Shown: positions 1 through 9,300 of the stretch, one piece after another
Numbering within the stretch: the stretch's first letter is position 1
How the letters are laid out: every line of letters begins with the position of its first letter
NCBI GenBank assembly: GCA_947448095.1
Contig: CANFNN010000002.1
Location: 1 to 32,243 of the forward strand
DNA length: 32,243 nucleotides
Reading direction: 5' to 3'
DNA from: Bacteriovoracaceae bacterium
GTDB lineage: Bacteria > Bdellovibrionota > Bacteriovoracia > Bacteriovoracales > Bacteriovoracaceae
Program-made: the position numbers and the translations under genes
The notes under the pieces: model-generated
Seen by the model: the letters and a program-made list of their open reading frames with translations, nothing else
What the model was told of the DNA's origin: nothing
Database searches by the model: none

Positions 1-1756
1 AACTACTCATAAACCACGGTAAAATGACTTGCTCATAATCTACTGGCACTCCTGAAGCAATCTGAGATTTCGCCTGAGAAAAACTAAAGGCTCCGGGAGT
101 TTTGCGGATATAGATTTCAAAACTTTCATAAACTCCGCCAGCTGGTGCTAGCCAAGTCAGACCTATGTCATGGCCAGTGGCACTGGCTTCAGTAATGCCT
201 GGAAACTGATCTTTAGTAGGAGTTTTAATTTCTGGGGTATTGCACTTCCAGACTCCGTTGGGCTGAGAGTTTTTTGTTCCGTCGGTATTATAAACAAAGG
301 GGTAGACGGAGAAACAGTACAGACCACCAGTTTTATAATCTACGCCCGAGATCGTGATGGTGGTGTCAGTTCGAAAATTATAACTATCAATGGACATAGT
401 TATATGACCAATTTCAGAGAGTTCAATAAAGTCATCCCCGTTGTTACTTTTAAAGCCCACGATATACCCATCAAAATCACCCTGACTAAAATCAGGTAAA
501 GGGATGTTGAGGAATAATTTACTAATTTCATCCACTCCTGCGGCAATGCGCACAGATTGAATGCCGGTAAAACCTGCAAAAGTAGGATTGGTGTTCCCTT
601 GGATTACTGGACCTGCTTTAAAAATTGAGCACTCAGCATCTTGGCAAGCGACCAGTTGAAACAAGAAGGTCTGGGCCTTGGATAAATTACCAATAATTGT
701 TGTGAGAGTTGTTCCAAAGATTTTTCTGCAAGAGATCTGAGCTTCCGATTTCACTCCACAGTCAGCACCAACTTCTACCGAAAGTGGATTAGGGGAAGCA
801 GTATATAAAAGACGAAGGTGATCATATACCCCTGTGATCGCTAGCCAGGAAAGAATGAGGGAGGAGGACTGAGCAATCCCGGGATTGACTGAAGTTAAAA
901 GCGATTCTAAATTTTTAATATTTGCGAGATCAGAATTGAGGGTACTAATTGAGAGGTAGTTAGTGTTCTTTTCTCCTCTGAGTCTTGGGACGTTTAAGTC
1001 TTCGACTGAGCCACGGTGCAGAGTTCGCACTCGAACGTAATACTTGGTATTGGACTTGAGTCCTCGAATGACCCCTTCATTAATAAGAGGATCATAATCA
1101 ATAATTTTTACGTGTCGTCCATCAGCTGGACCTTTGGTTGTATTATCCATATCAAATGGAGTCAGGCGCAGAGTATCGACGGCAACGATTTCATAACTTT
1201 TAGGATCCGTTGCGGCCGAACCTGTGATGTTGGCGTAATCAATCGCAGCGTGAGTCCAGCGCACATTGATTGAGTCAATCCCGTCAATCCCTGGTGTATT
1301 GTTCACAGACGAGATACCTCTAAAATCGGCTACAAGATTGGCAAAAGTGGTGACGGTAACATTCACTTCATTAGTGTCTTTATCCAGCGAGATCTGATCA
1401 ATCGCTTCGCCTTTCACGATATAAGTCTTAGCTGGTTCTAGACCGACTACAGTGTATTTAAGAAGGCCTCGGTAATCGGCTTCCAGCGTTTCTGAGGGAA
1501 CAGTGTAAGGCAGGGGTTTATCACCGACATAAAAAGTATAATAAAATTTGGTCGAGCCTCCGACGGCCGGGTAGAAAAGGATTTCAATCTTATCTTGAGA
1601 GATTGCATTGGCCTGATAAACACCTGTGAAGTGAATAGAGCCTTTGGGATTAGCACCAATAGAAGTCAAAGGTGAAGAGGCATCTTGAACCGTGCCGACG
1701 CAGCCGGATAACAAGAAAAGCATGAATGTCAGGAGGACAAACTTATAATTAATCAT
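1..1756 (-). CDS. Fibronectin type III-like repeat lipoprotein, partial (runs off left edge)
   Basis: Hand translation of the minus strand from ATG at 1756 gives MINYKFVLLTFMLFLLSGCVGTVQDASSP (signal peptide with LSGC lipobox). The frame stays open to position 1 with FnIII-like segments (e.g. GIDSINVRWTHAAIDY, HDIGLTWLAPAGGVYESFEIYIRKT). Absent from the supplied ORF track, presumably because the stop lies outside the window. Confidence 0.85.
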   Translation of the reverse strand, partial: MINYKFVLLTFMLFLLSGCVGTVQDASSPLTSIGANPKGSIHFTGVYQANAISQDKIEILFYPAVGGSTKFYYTFYVGDKPLPYTVPSETLEADYRGLLKYTVVGLEPAKTYIVKGEAIDQISLDKDTNEVNVTVTTFANLVADFRGISSVNNTPGIDGIDSINVRWTHAAIDYANITGSAATDPKSYEIVAVDTLRLTPFDMDNTTKGPADGRHVKIIDYDPLINEGVIRGLKSNTKYYVRVRTLHRGSVEDLNVPRLRGEKNTNYLSISTLNSDLANIKNLESLLTSVNPGIAQSSSLILSWLAITGVYDHLRLLYTASPNPLSVEVGADCGVKSEAQISCRKIFGTTLTTIIGNLSKAQTFLFQLVACQDAECSIFKAGPVIQGNTNPTFAGFTGIQSVRIAAGVDEISKLFLNIPLPDFSQGDFDGYIVGFKSNNGDDFIELSEIGHITMSIDSYNFRTDTTITISGVDYKTGGLYCFSVYPFVYNTDGTKNSQPNGVWKCNTPEIKTPTKDQFPGITEASATGHDIGLTWLAPAGGVYESFEIYIRKTPGAFSFSQAKSQIASGVPVDYEQVILPWFMSS

Positions 1757-1950
1757 TCTAGGGATTTATCGGTCGATCCCTGAGAGAAGTTAAAAAAAAA
1801 CTCGCCGTCTTTAGGCAATCTTAAGCTTGAGTCTTTTTCTTGGCATAAATATTTTCTATTCACAGGAAAAAACTGCCTAACCCCTTAATCTGTTAAGGGA
1901 TCTATCTTTTTTCCCGATTAGAGAGATGGGAAAATACCCAGGAGTCACTT

Positions 1951-2559
1951 TTGTTAATCTTAGTTCGTCTTATTTTATTTCTGATGCTTTTGCCGCTCCA
2001 GGCGTGGGCGGAGAAGATTGAAATCAAGTCCAATCCGGAAGAGGCAGAAATTTTTGTTCTCTCGGACGAAGGCACGACTCCGCAAAAAATTGGCAAAACT
2101 CCCTTCAAGCAAGACCTAAAAGAATTGATCCAGACTTATGTGAAAAAAAATAACTTTGTCTTTGAACTAAGAAAAGAAGGCTATGAGCCTTACCGTGTTC
2201 TTTTTACGAAAACTTCTAATCTCGATGTGGAACTGGCCGTGAATTTAGAAGTCAGTCGGGAAATCAAAACGATTAAAAAACACGATATGTTAATGGTGGA
2301 ACTCTTTGATGTGCAAAAACTCATTCGTGGAAAAAACTTTCCCGATGCTATGAATAAGTTGAATCTCCTTGAAAAAGAATACCCGCATTTTTCAATTATT
2401 GCAGAATTAAAGGGTACGACTTATTACATGATGAAAGATGTAGAAAAAGCTCTCTCTTACTACCGGAAATCTTTTGCACTTAATTCAGATAATGTTGATT
2501 CCTATAAAATGAAAGTTTACCTTGAGAAAAAACTCGGTATTGATACGGAGAAGAACTAG
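1951..2559 (+). CDS. Exported PEGA-domain protein with C-terminal TPR-like segment
   Basis: TTG start with GGAG 10 nt upstream; signal peptide MLILVRLILFLMLLPLQAWA; PEGA-like EIKSNPEEAEIFVLSDEGTTPQKIGKTPF; TPR-like C-terminus (KALSYYRKSFALNSDNVDSY). Confidence 0.75.
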   Translation: MLILVRLILFLMLLPLQAWAEKIEIKSNPEEAEIFVLSDEGTTPQKIGKTPFKQDLKELIQTYVKKNNFVFELRKEGYEPYRVLFTKTSNLDVELAVNLEVSREIKTIKKHDMLMVELFDVQKLIRGKNFPDAMNKLNLLEKEYPHFSIIAELKGTTYYMMKDVEKALSYYRKSFALNSDNVDSYKMKVYLEKKLGIDTEKN

Positions 2560-2560
2560 C

Positions 2561-4441
2561 ATGAAGCTTATTTTCACGTTTTTCGCATTCTTAATTTCCC
2601 TAACTGCTCTGGCGCAAACGCCACTGAGTTGGCAGAAAGTAGAATTAGAAGACAAAATTTTAATTAAAGTAAAATCGAATTTAGGCAACGTCCTGGATAC
2701 GAATAAATTCATGGTAGAAGTTGAGGCCAAGGTCAATGATCCAGGGATGCCTAATTTTGAAGATATTGTCAAAAAAGGTGCGAAAGTTTCGGATGTGAAA
2801 TTCGATGACTCTAAAGGTGACTACATTGCCTTTTCTAAAGTCGGTCTGGAAATTCCTGTCGTAGAAGATTTTCATAAAGACAATCAACAAAAACTCAAAG
2901 AGATGTACCGTTATAGCGAAGCCTTTGATTTGTTCAAAAACCTAGAAGATGTAAAAATTAATGTCTTCTTGAGTGATATGCTCAAACCGGGTGAAATCGA
3001 AATTGCAAAAAATGTGGTGAATAATTTGAAGTTTCCTTTGGGAGAAATTAAACCCAAGATTAATTTCACGACGATCAAATTAGAAGAGAAGAAAATCCCT
3101 ATTCCTCTTGTTGACCCTAAGAAAAAGCCCGAAGAAAAACCAGAAGAAAAGCTTTCCATGAAAGATATTCTGGATTTCATTTCTCGCTTTGGGAATGCTC
3201 TGGGCTTGATTTGTGCCACTATTATTCTTGGCGTAAGTGCATGGCTACTAATGAAGAAATACTTTCAGCTCAAAAAAGATCTGGAAGACAGTGCTAAAGA
3301 AGAGCAAAAAGCTGAAGAAGTGGTGCCTGAAGTTCCAGTGGAAGAAGTGGTTCCAGAGCTTGTGCCTCAGTTCATGCTTTCTTCTCAAGAGAACTTTGAG
3401 AGACTTCGAAACTTCATGAAGTCTCAGCCTAAAGATTCTACGCTAATGATTAAGGACTGGATTAATTCTTCTAGTGAAGAGAATCAGCTTGCTCTGAGAG
3501 CTGTGGCCCAGCAGTTAAGTGATGAAGAATTGATTAATTTGTTCTCTGGCCTAAATGATCATGAAAGGGAACTGTGGAGTGCTAACCTTGATAATTTCTT
3601 AGATGAAGAGAATATTGCGAAGGCCAATCAGCATATTTCTGAAGAAGTTGTAAGAACTATGATCGATCCAGGAAAAATCAAAGACATCGAGTTAATTGAT
3701 CTCGTGATTGGTCTGCCGATTGATCTGGCCTGCCGCTACGTGGTTGAAAAAGCTGAGAGTGGAAAGGTTTTGATGAATTTGATCACACCTGCTCAGATTA
3801 CTAAAATTCTTAACCGCTTGCCTGAAAAAGATGCGAACGTGGTCTTGGCCAACTCGCTTGATTTTGATTTTGTGGGAGTTCAGGATAACTTTATGGGATT
3901 TAAGAAAGATCTTAAAGACTATATTGCCCTTCAGAAGCAGCGTCCCTTTAATTCTAAAATCATGCAGATGGTGGGAGATTTTAACCCACTTAAAGAAACA
4001 CTACTTTATTCGTTTCTTGCGAAAAGTGGTATGCAAGAAGAAATGCTTAAAACAGCGAAAGGAAATATTCCTTTTGACTGTATCTCTAGGCTTCCAAGAG
4101 AGATCATTAAGGACCTCATGCAGTCCTATCCTATGGTGAAAAAGGTTCAGTTTCTCTCAGTGTGTGATGAGACGATGAAACAAGACTTTCTCAAAGCTTT
4201 TGCTGAAGAAGGGTCTACCGCCAGACAAATGCTGAATCTCGAATTTGATAGTTTGAATGCTGATAAAGCTTCAGTCTCAAGACTTCAGCTGCAAAAAGAT
4301 ATGGTGGTGAAAGAATTCGTGGTCTTCACAAGACAATATGTCTCTGCCCATAAAGAGATCGAGCAGGATATAGAATTTGCGGTGAGTGACTGGATTCAGA
4401 CTTTTGAATCAAGAAAACCTGATCTGAAAATTGTGGCCTAA
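2561..4441 (+). CDS. Single-pass membrane protein with exported N-terminal domain and large helical cytoplasmic domain (possible FliF-C/FliG-like)
   Basis: ATG at 2561 with GGAG at 2547-2550, 1 nt after the upstream stop. Signal peptide MKLIFTFFAFLISLTALAQ; internal TM ALGLICATIILGVSAWLLMKKYF; ~370-aa helical C-terminal region. The ORF-track start at 2522 overlaps the upstream gene and is unlikely. Confidence 0.8.
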   Translation: MKLIFTFFAFLISLTALAQTPLSWQKVELEDKILIKVKSNLGNVLDTNKFMVEVEAKVNDPGMPNFEDIVKKGAKVSDVKFDDSKGDYIAFSKVGLEIPVVEDFHKDNQQKLKEMYRYSEAFDLFKNLEDVKINVFLSDMLKPGEIEIAKNVVNNLKFPLGEIKPKINFTTIKLEEKKIPIPLVDPKKKPEEKPEEKLSMKDILDFISRFGNALGLICATIILGVSAWLLMKKYFQLKKDLEDSAKEEQKAEEVVPEVPVEEVVPELVPQFMLSSQENFERLRNFMKSQPKDSTLMIKDWINSSSEENQLALRAVAQQLSDEELINLFSGLNDHERELWSANLDNFLDEENIAKANQHISEEVVRTMIDPGKIKDIELIDLVIGLPIDLACRYVVEKAESGKVLMNLITPAQITKILNRLPEKDANVVLANSLDFDFVGVQDNFMGFKKDLKDYIALQKQRPFNSKIMQMVGDFNPLKETLLYSFLAKSGMQEEMLKTAKGNIPFDCISRLPREIIKDLMQSYPMVKKVQFLSVCDETMKQDFLKAFAEEGSTARQMLNLEFDSLNADKASVSRLQLQKDMVVKEFVVFTRQYVSAHKEIEQDIEFAVSDWIQTFESRKPDLKIVA

Positions 4442-4442
4442 T

Positions 4443-4760
4443 TTATTTGATCGGGCGAATGCTGACGTCCCCTGTGACTTTTGCCCGACAAGATAAACGG
4501 ATCTCTTTATTCTGAATAAACTCTTCACCATGAATTTTCTGGAATTCGTCTCGCAAAGACTCAATGGTATTTTTCTCAATAATTCCTGGTGCCAAGAGGT
4601 TTTCTTGACCAGAGAGCACTTCCACCCGACAGGCGCCACAAGAGCCGGATAAACAGCCATGGGGAAGCTCATAACCCCGATCACAGAGAGAGTCGTAGAG
4701 GATTTCGCCTTCATTTACATCAAAAGTCTTGGATGTATCAAAAATTGACACTCTGGGCAT
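4443..4760 (-). CDS. 2Fe-2S ferredoxin (plant type)
   Basis: 105 aa with cluster motif GCLSGSCGACRVEV and distal LSCRAKV; ATG at 4760. Confidence 0.9.
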   Translation of the reverse strand: MPRVSIFDTSKTFDVNEGEILYDSLCDRGYELPHGCLSGSCGACRVEVLSGQENLLAPGIIEKNTIESLRDEFQKIHGEEFIQNKEIRLSCRAKVTGDVSIRPIK

Positions 4761-4840
4761 AGGGATTCACCTTGTCAAAATCATCAGGGTTTAAGAAACT
4801 TTGCGCGTTCAAAAATAAGTCTAACTCAATGGAGCTGAAA

Positions 4841-5953
4841 ATGCTAACTCTCGAGAAAATGTATTCTATGGGCCACGAACAAGTGGTTTATTTCCAAGAT
4901 AAAACTTGTGGCTTAAAGGCCATTATCGCCATCCACGATACAACTCTGGGTCCAGCTTTGGGTGGAACTCGTTTTTGGAACTACGCTACTGAAGAAGACG
5001 CTTTGGTAGATGTGCTCAGACTTTCAAAAGGAATGACTTATAAAGCAGCTGTCTCAGGATTAAATCTTGGTGGTGGTAAAGCCGTTATTATTGGTGACCC
5101 TAAAAAAGATAAGTCAGAAGCTTTGTTTCGTTCATTCGGCCGCTTTATCGAGTCTCTTAATGGTCGCTACATTACCGCTGAAGACGTAAATACTACTGTT
5201 GATGATATCGAGCATATCTTTGCTGAAACTAACTATGTAACGGGTGTAGCTCAGCAGTACGGTGGATCTGGTAACCCAGCTCCTTATACCGCCCTAGGTG
5301 TGTTCCGTGGTCTTGAAGCTTCTGTGACTAAGGCTTACGGCAATCGCAGCCTTAAAGGCAAAACAGTCGCGATTCAAGGTGTGGGCTCAGTTGGGTATGA
5401 GCTGGCCAAACTTTTAAACGAAGCGGGAGCAAATCTCGTTTATACAGATATTAATGAGCGCGGAATTGAAAAGATGAAAGAGTCTTTTACGAACGCAAAA
5501 TTTGTTTCTGCTAACGAAATTTTTTCAACTGCTTGTGATATCTACGCTCCGTGCGCACTTGGTGCTTCAGTCAATGATGAAACAATTGCTCAACTAAAGT
5601 GTAAAATTATCGCGGGTGCAGCTAATAACCAACTCAAAGAAGATCGCCACGGCCAAATGGTTAAAGATAAAGGCATCATCTACGCTCCTGATTATCTCAT
5701 CAATGCTGGTGGACTAATGAACGTCTCGATTGAATTTGAAGGTTGGGCGGATTCTAAATCTCGCCGCATGATTGATACGATTTATGATAAGACACTTGAA
5801 GTTTTCCGTATTTCGGATGAACAAAATATTCCTGTGAATAAAGCAGCGGATGTCATGGCGGAAAAACGTATTGAATCGATTCGTAATATTAAAAATGCTT
5901 ACCTCGGTAAAACAAACTTTCGTCTACCAGGTCAGAAAAATCGTCGCGGTTAA
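4841..5953 (+). CDS. ldh: Leucine dehydrogenase (Glu/Leu/Phe/Val dehydrogenase family)
   Basis: Closely resembles leucine dehydrogenases: LKAIIAIHDTTLGPALGGTRFW, GMTYKAAVSGLNLGGGKAVIIGDP, NGRYITAEDVNTTVDDIEHI, IYAPDYLINAGGLMNV. Start 4841 chosen because of GGAG at 4831; the track start at 4772 (TTG) adds an unconserved N-terminus. Confidence 0.9.
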   Translation: MLTLEKMYSMGHEQVVYFQDKTCGLKAIIAIHDTTLGPALGGTRFWNYATEEDALVDVLRLSKGMTYKAAVSGLNLGGGKAVIIGDPKKDKSEALFRSFGRFIESLNGRYITAEDVNTTVDDIEHIFAETNYVTGVAQQYGGSGNPAPYTALGVFRGLEASVTKAYGNRSLKGKTVAIQGVGSVGYELAKLLNEAGANLVYTDINERGIEKMKESFTNAKFVSANEIFSTACDIYAPCALGASVNDETIAQLKCKIIAGAANNQLKEDRHGQMVKDKGIIYAPDYLINAGGLMNVSIEFEGWADSKSRRMIDTIYDKTLEVFRISDEQNIPVNKAADVMAEKRIESIRNIKNAYLGKTNFRLPGQKNRRG

Positions 5954-5976
5954 TTAAAATCAAGCAACTCAGTTAT

Positions 5977-6009
5977 GGGCCTAATCTCCTCGGTTAGGCC
6001 CTTTTTTTT
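5977..6009 (+). terminator. Rho-independent terminator after leucine dehydrogenase
   Basis: GGGCCTAA (5977-5984) / TTAGGCCC (5994-6001) stem followed by 8 T. Confidence 0.9.
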
Positions 6010-6099
6010 GACCAAATCTCCAGACCTTAGGGCAAAACTTCTCTGGCACCGTTCATGCTTATTTTATGGCAGGTGAACACTTGTCCAAAGGGGATCAGC

Positions 6100-6324
6100 A
6101 TGAAATGGAAAGAACTCAAATCAGCGATTCAGCAGCGTTTGAAAGGCCAGGCGGCACCTGAGACAGAGAAGTTTGAAAAAAAAGAAAGTTATGATCACTA
6201 TCTGGATGATCTGCCGCTCACACTCAATCGGGATCCAAGCCCCAGTGTGAGGAGTTATTCAATGGAGAGTTCAGAATATTCCCAGCGCTTTGATAGTGGG
6301 GACGTTAGTCATGCGCCTGGATGA
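6100..6324 (+). CDS. Small hypothetical protein (74 aa)
   Basis: ATG at 6100 preceded by AAAGGGGA; hydrophilic product MKWKELKSAIQQRLKGQAAPETEKFEKKESYDHYLDDLPLTLNRDPSPSV...; 3' end overlaps the convergent giant gene by 20 bp. Confidence 0.5.
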   Translation: MKWKELKSAIQQRLKGQAAPETEKFEKKESYDHYLDDLPLTLNRDPSPSVRSYSMESSEYSQRFDSGDVSHAPG

Positions 6325-9300
6325 TCAAGAAGGCTCCACCTAAGCTTGGTGTTCCTGATACCCATGTATGCTTAACGTAGTAGCGACTCATATTACTCAT
6401 GGTAAGTGCTGCACTTCTTTGGGCGACATAAGTGGTTCCCGGAGTAATAGTTGTAGTCGTGGTCAAGCCTGCGTTCGCGGTTCCGGAATCAAAGTTATTA
6501 TCGTTAATCAGAGAAATAGAAGTAGTCGCTAATCTTGCGTTCGTTTGAAAATAAACGGTAGGGTTAGACCATGCACCAGCGTCCCACAGAAAGCGTCCAT
6601 CAGGTAAACTGGCCGTGCTTGCCACAATTCTTCGGTTAAGAAGACGGACAGGAACTTCTGTTTTTTTCAGGAATTTTAACTTAATCCAAAGCCCGGCCTT
6701 ATAAAGACGAGTGGTATAAGAGGCACTACTACTCTTGATACGAACTTCCATGATGTCACCGTCATTAAAGTTCGCAGCATTTCCGGCAAAGCTCACCTGA
6801 CTCATGGTGAGTGCAGTTGATCCTGTGACTGTGGTTGTGGCCGGAGTAATCTGAAGGGTATTGGCTTTATCAAAAAGGGCGACAGAAGCCGTTCCTAGAG
6901 CGTTACTCGTACTAGAAATGGTTTCAAGAGTCCAAGGTGTTCCGGCATCGATTGCATCATAAGACGCATCTGATCTCGTCCACTGATAGAAGTAACTTTC
7001 AGTCGAGGTTGTCGGTACTACGAAAGTAGTACTGGCCGTACTCGTGATTTGAGCTGCAGTTGCAGCAGCATCAGAGCTGTTTTCACCCGAAGCATCACCA
7101 CCAGTCAAAGGAATATAGATTTTTGTCGCCACAGCAGCTGTTTGATCCACAATAATTTTCGCCGAATGAATGAGCACCTGACCGGCAATGGTTGTGGCAG
7201 GCATTTTGATTCGGTAGTTGTTACTGCCTGAAGTAGGGGTCCATAAAATGCTGTATCTGGTTGCCGCTGTGGTATTTGCGGGAATCACAATCGCACTGTC
7301 TGTGATCGTTGTCCCAGCACTATTAACGAGATAAATCGTATAAGGCGTCGTGGTGTTTGAGTTTTGCGCAACGATTTCAAAGGCGTAAAGATTTGTTTGG
7401 GCCACATAGTCGGCCGTATTAAAACTTGTTTTCGAGCGATTAAAAGTGATGGCCGCTGTAGAAGAAGAAAGTCCACGGTCGATTAATTCAATCGGTACTT
7501 GAATATTAATTCCATTTGGATTGAAGTCCACACTGTTACCGGCTACGACCACTGGGGCAGTTAATTGAAATGATTTTGCTTCAGCTTTGGTTGAGGTCAC
7601 GCCGCAAGTTGAAACTCCCGATGCATCACTGGCAGAACAGGCCTGAAGAGTATTCAAGGTTCCTGATACAGTGAAAGTAGGAGTGGTGCCACTGATAGCA
7701 TTACTCTGGGCATCTTTGATGGTGATGGTTACGCTACAAACATCTACGCCTGTGGCCTTACAAGGAGAGCTTGCCACAATTGTGGATGTGGCCAGTGAAG
7801 CTGCTCCCGGAATAAAAGTCACCGTGCCATCCGGTTTTATAACGGGAGAAGTGATCTGGAGAGTCTTCACTTCAGCTTTGGTTGATTTTAGCGTACAAGT
7901 CGAAACTCCACTCACGTTCGTTGCACTACAAGCAGAATAAGTATTTCCCGTTCCACTCGCTGCAAAAACTGGAGTGATATTCAAGACAGGAGCATTCACA
8001 TTGTCTTTAAGAGTGATGGTAATAGTGGAAGTCGTGACCCCATCAGCTGTGATGGAAGTGGTTCCGGTAATGGTTGAGTTCGCCACCACCGGAGATCCCG
8101 TTTGGAAGACAACAGTTCCGCCAGTTTTTACCACGGGAGTCGCAATGGAAAGGGTTTTTGTTTGGGCCGTGGTTGAAGCCAAAGTACAGAGTGAAACACC
8201 TGAGGCATCTGAGGCAGGACACGTTCCATAAGTATTGTTTGAGCCGGTGGCACTAAAAGTTGGGACAACTCCAGTGACGATATTGGAGTTCGCATCTTTC
8301 AGTGTAATAGTGATTTCCGAAGTTGAAGTCCCATCAGGGTTAACTGGACCGGTTCCTGCAATAGTTGAATTGGTAGCACTTGCAATGTCTGCCACAAAAC
8401 TAATCCCACTCCCAGACTTCACTACCGGAGTTAAAATTTGCGGAATTTTATCCTCAGCTTTAGTTGATTTAAGCGTACAAGTCGAATTCCCTGAAGCGTC
8501 ACTAGAAGTACAAACACTATAGACGTTAGTCGTTCCAGTGTTAGTGGCACTGAAAGTCGGAGTGGATCCGGCCACAGTGTTATTATAAAAATCTTTTAAA
8601 TTAATCGTGATCGTGGAAGTGGCGGTGCCGTTGGCGACAACTGGGCCAGTTCCGGTAATGCTTGAGTTCGCAATCACAGGAAGACCAGCGGTAAACACGA
8701 CGGTGCTACCAGATTTTAAAACGGGATTGGTAATTCTTAGTACTTTTGATTCAGCCTTCGTTGAAGCCAGGGTACAAACGGAAACCCCACCGGCATCACT
8801 CATAGAACAAGCATCGTAGATATTTGTTGAGCCAGTATCAGTCGCATCAAACTGCGGTGTAATTCCTGGAACAACATTATTACTAGCATCTTTTAAAGTG
8901 ATGGTAATGGTTGATGTGGCGACTCCATCAGCAGTGACAGTCGATGTCCCAGCAATGGTTGAGTTCGCTGAAGTCGGAAGTGTGGCAGAGAAATCAACCG
9001 TTGTGGAGCCCGTGACAGCAGTCGGAGAAGTCAATTGAAGTGTTTTTACTTCAGCGGTCGTTGAGGCCAGAGTACACATCGAAACACCGGTCGCATCAGT
9101 GAGTGAACAAGATCCATAAACGTTGGTTGTGCCGGTGTTGGTGGCATTGAAGATTGGAACAATGCCCGCAATAGGGTTAAGGAAAGCATCGTTTAGGGCA
9201 ATAGTTATAAATGAAACTGCGACACCATCCGCACTCACGGGAGAAGTTCCTGAAATATCGGAGTGAGCGGCATCAGCTGCACCAGCAATGAAAGTCGCCG

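Noticed and set aside
170-1659. Small ORFs at 170-499 (+), 1016-1273 (+) and 1447-1659 (-)
   Set aside because: Antisense or out of frame to the edge-truncated FnIII-like lipoprotein ORF.
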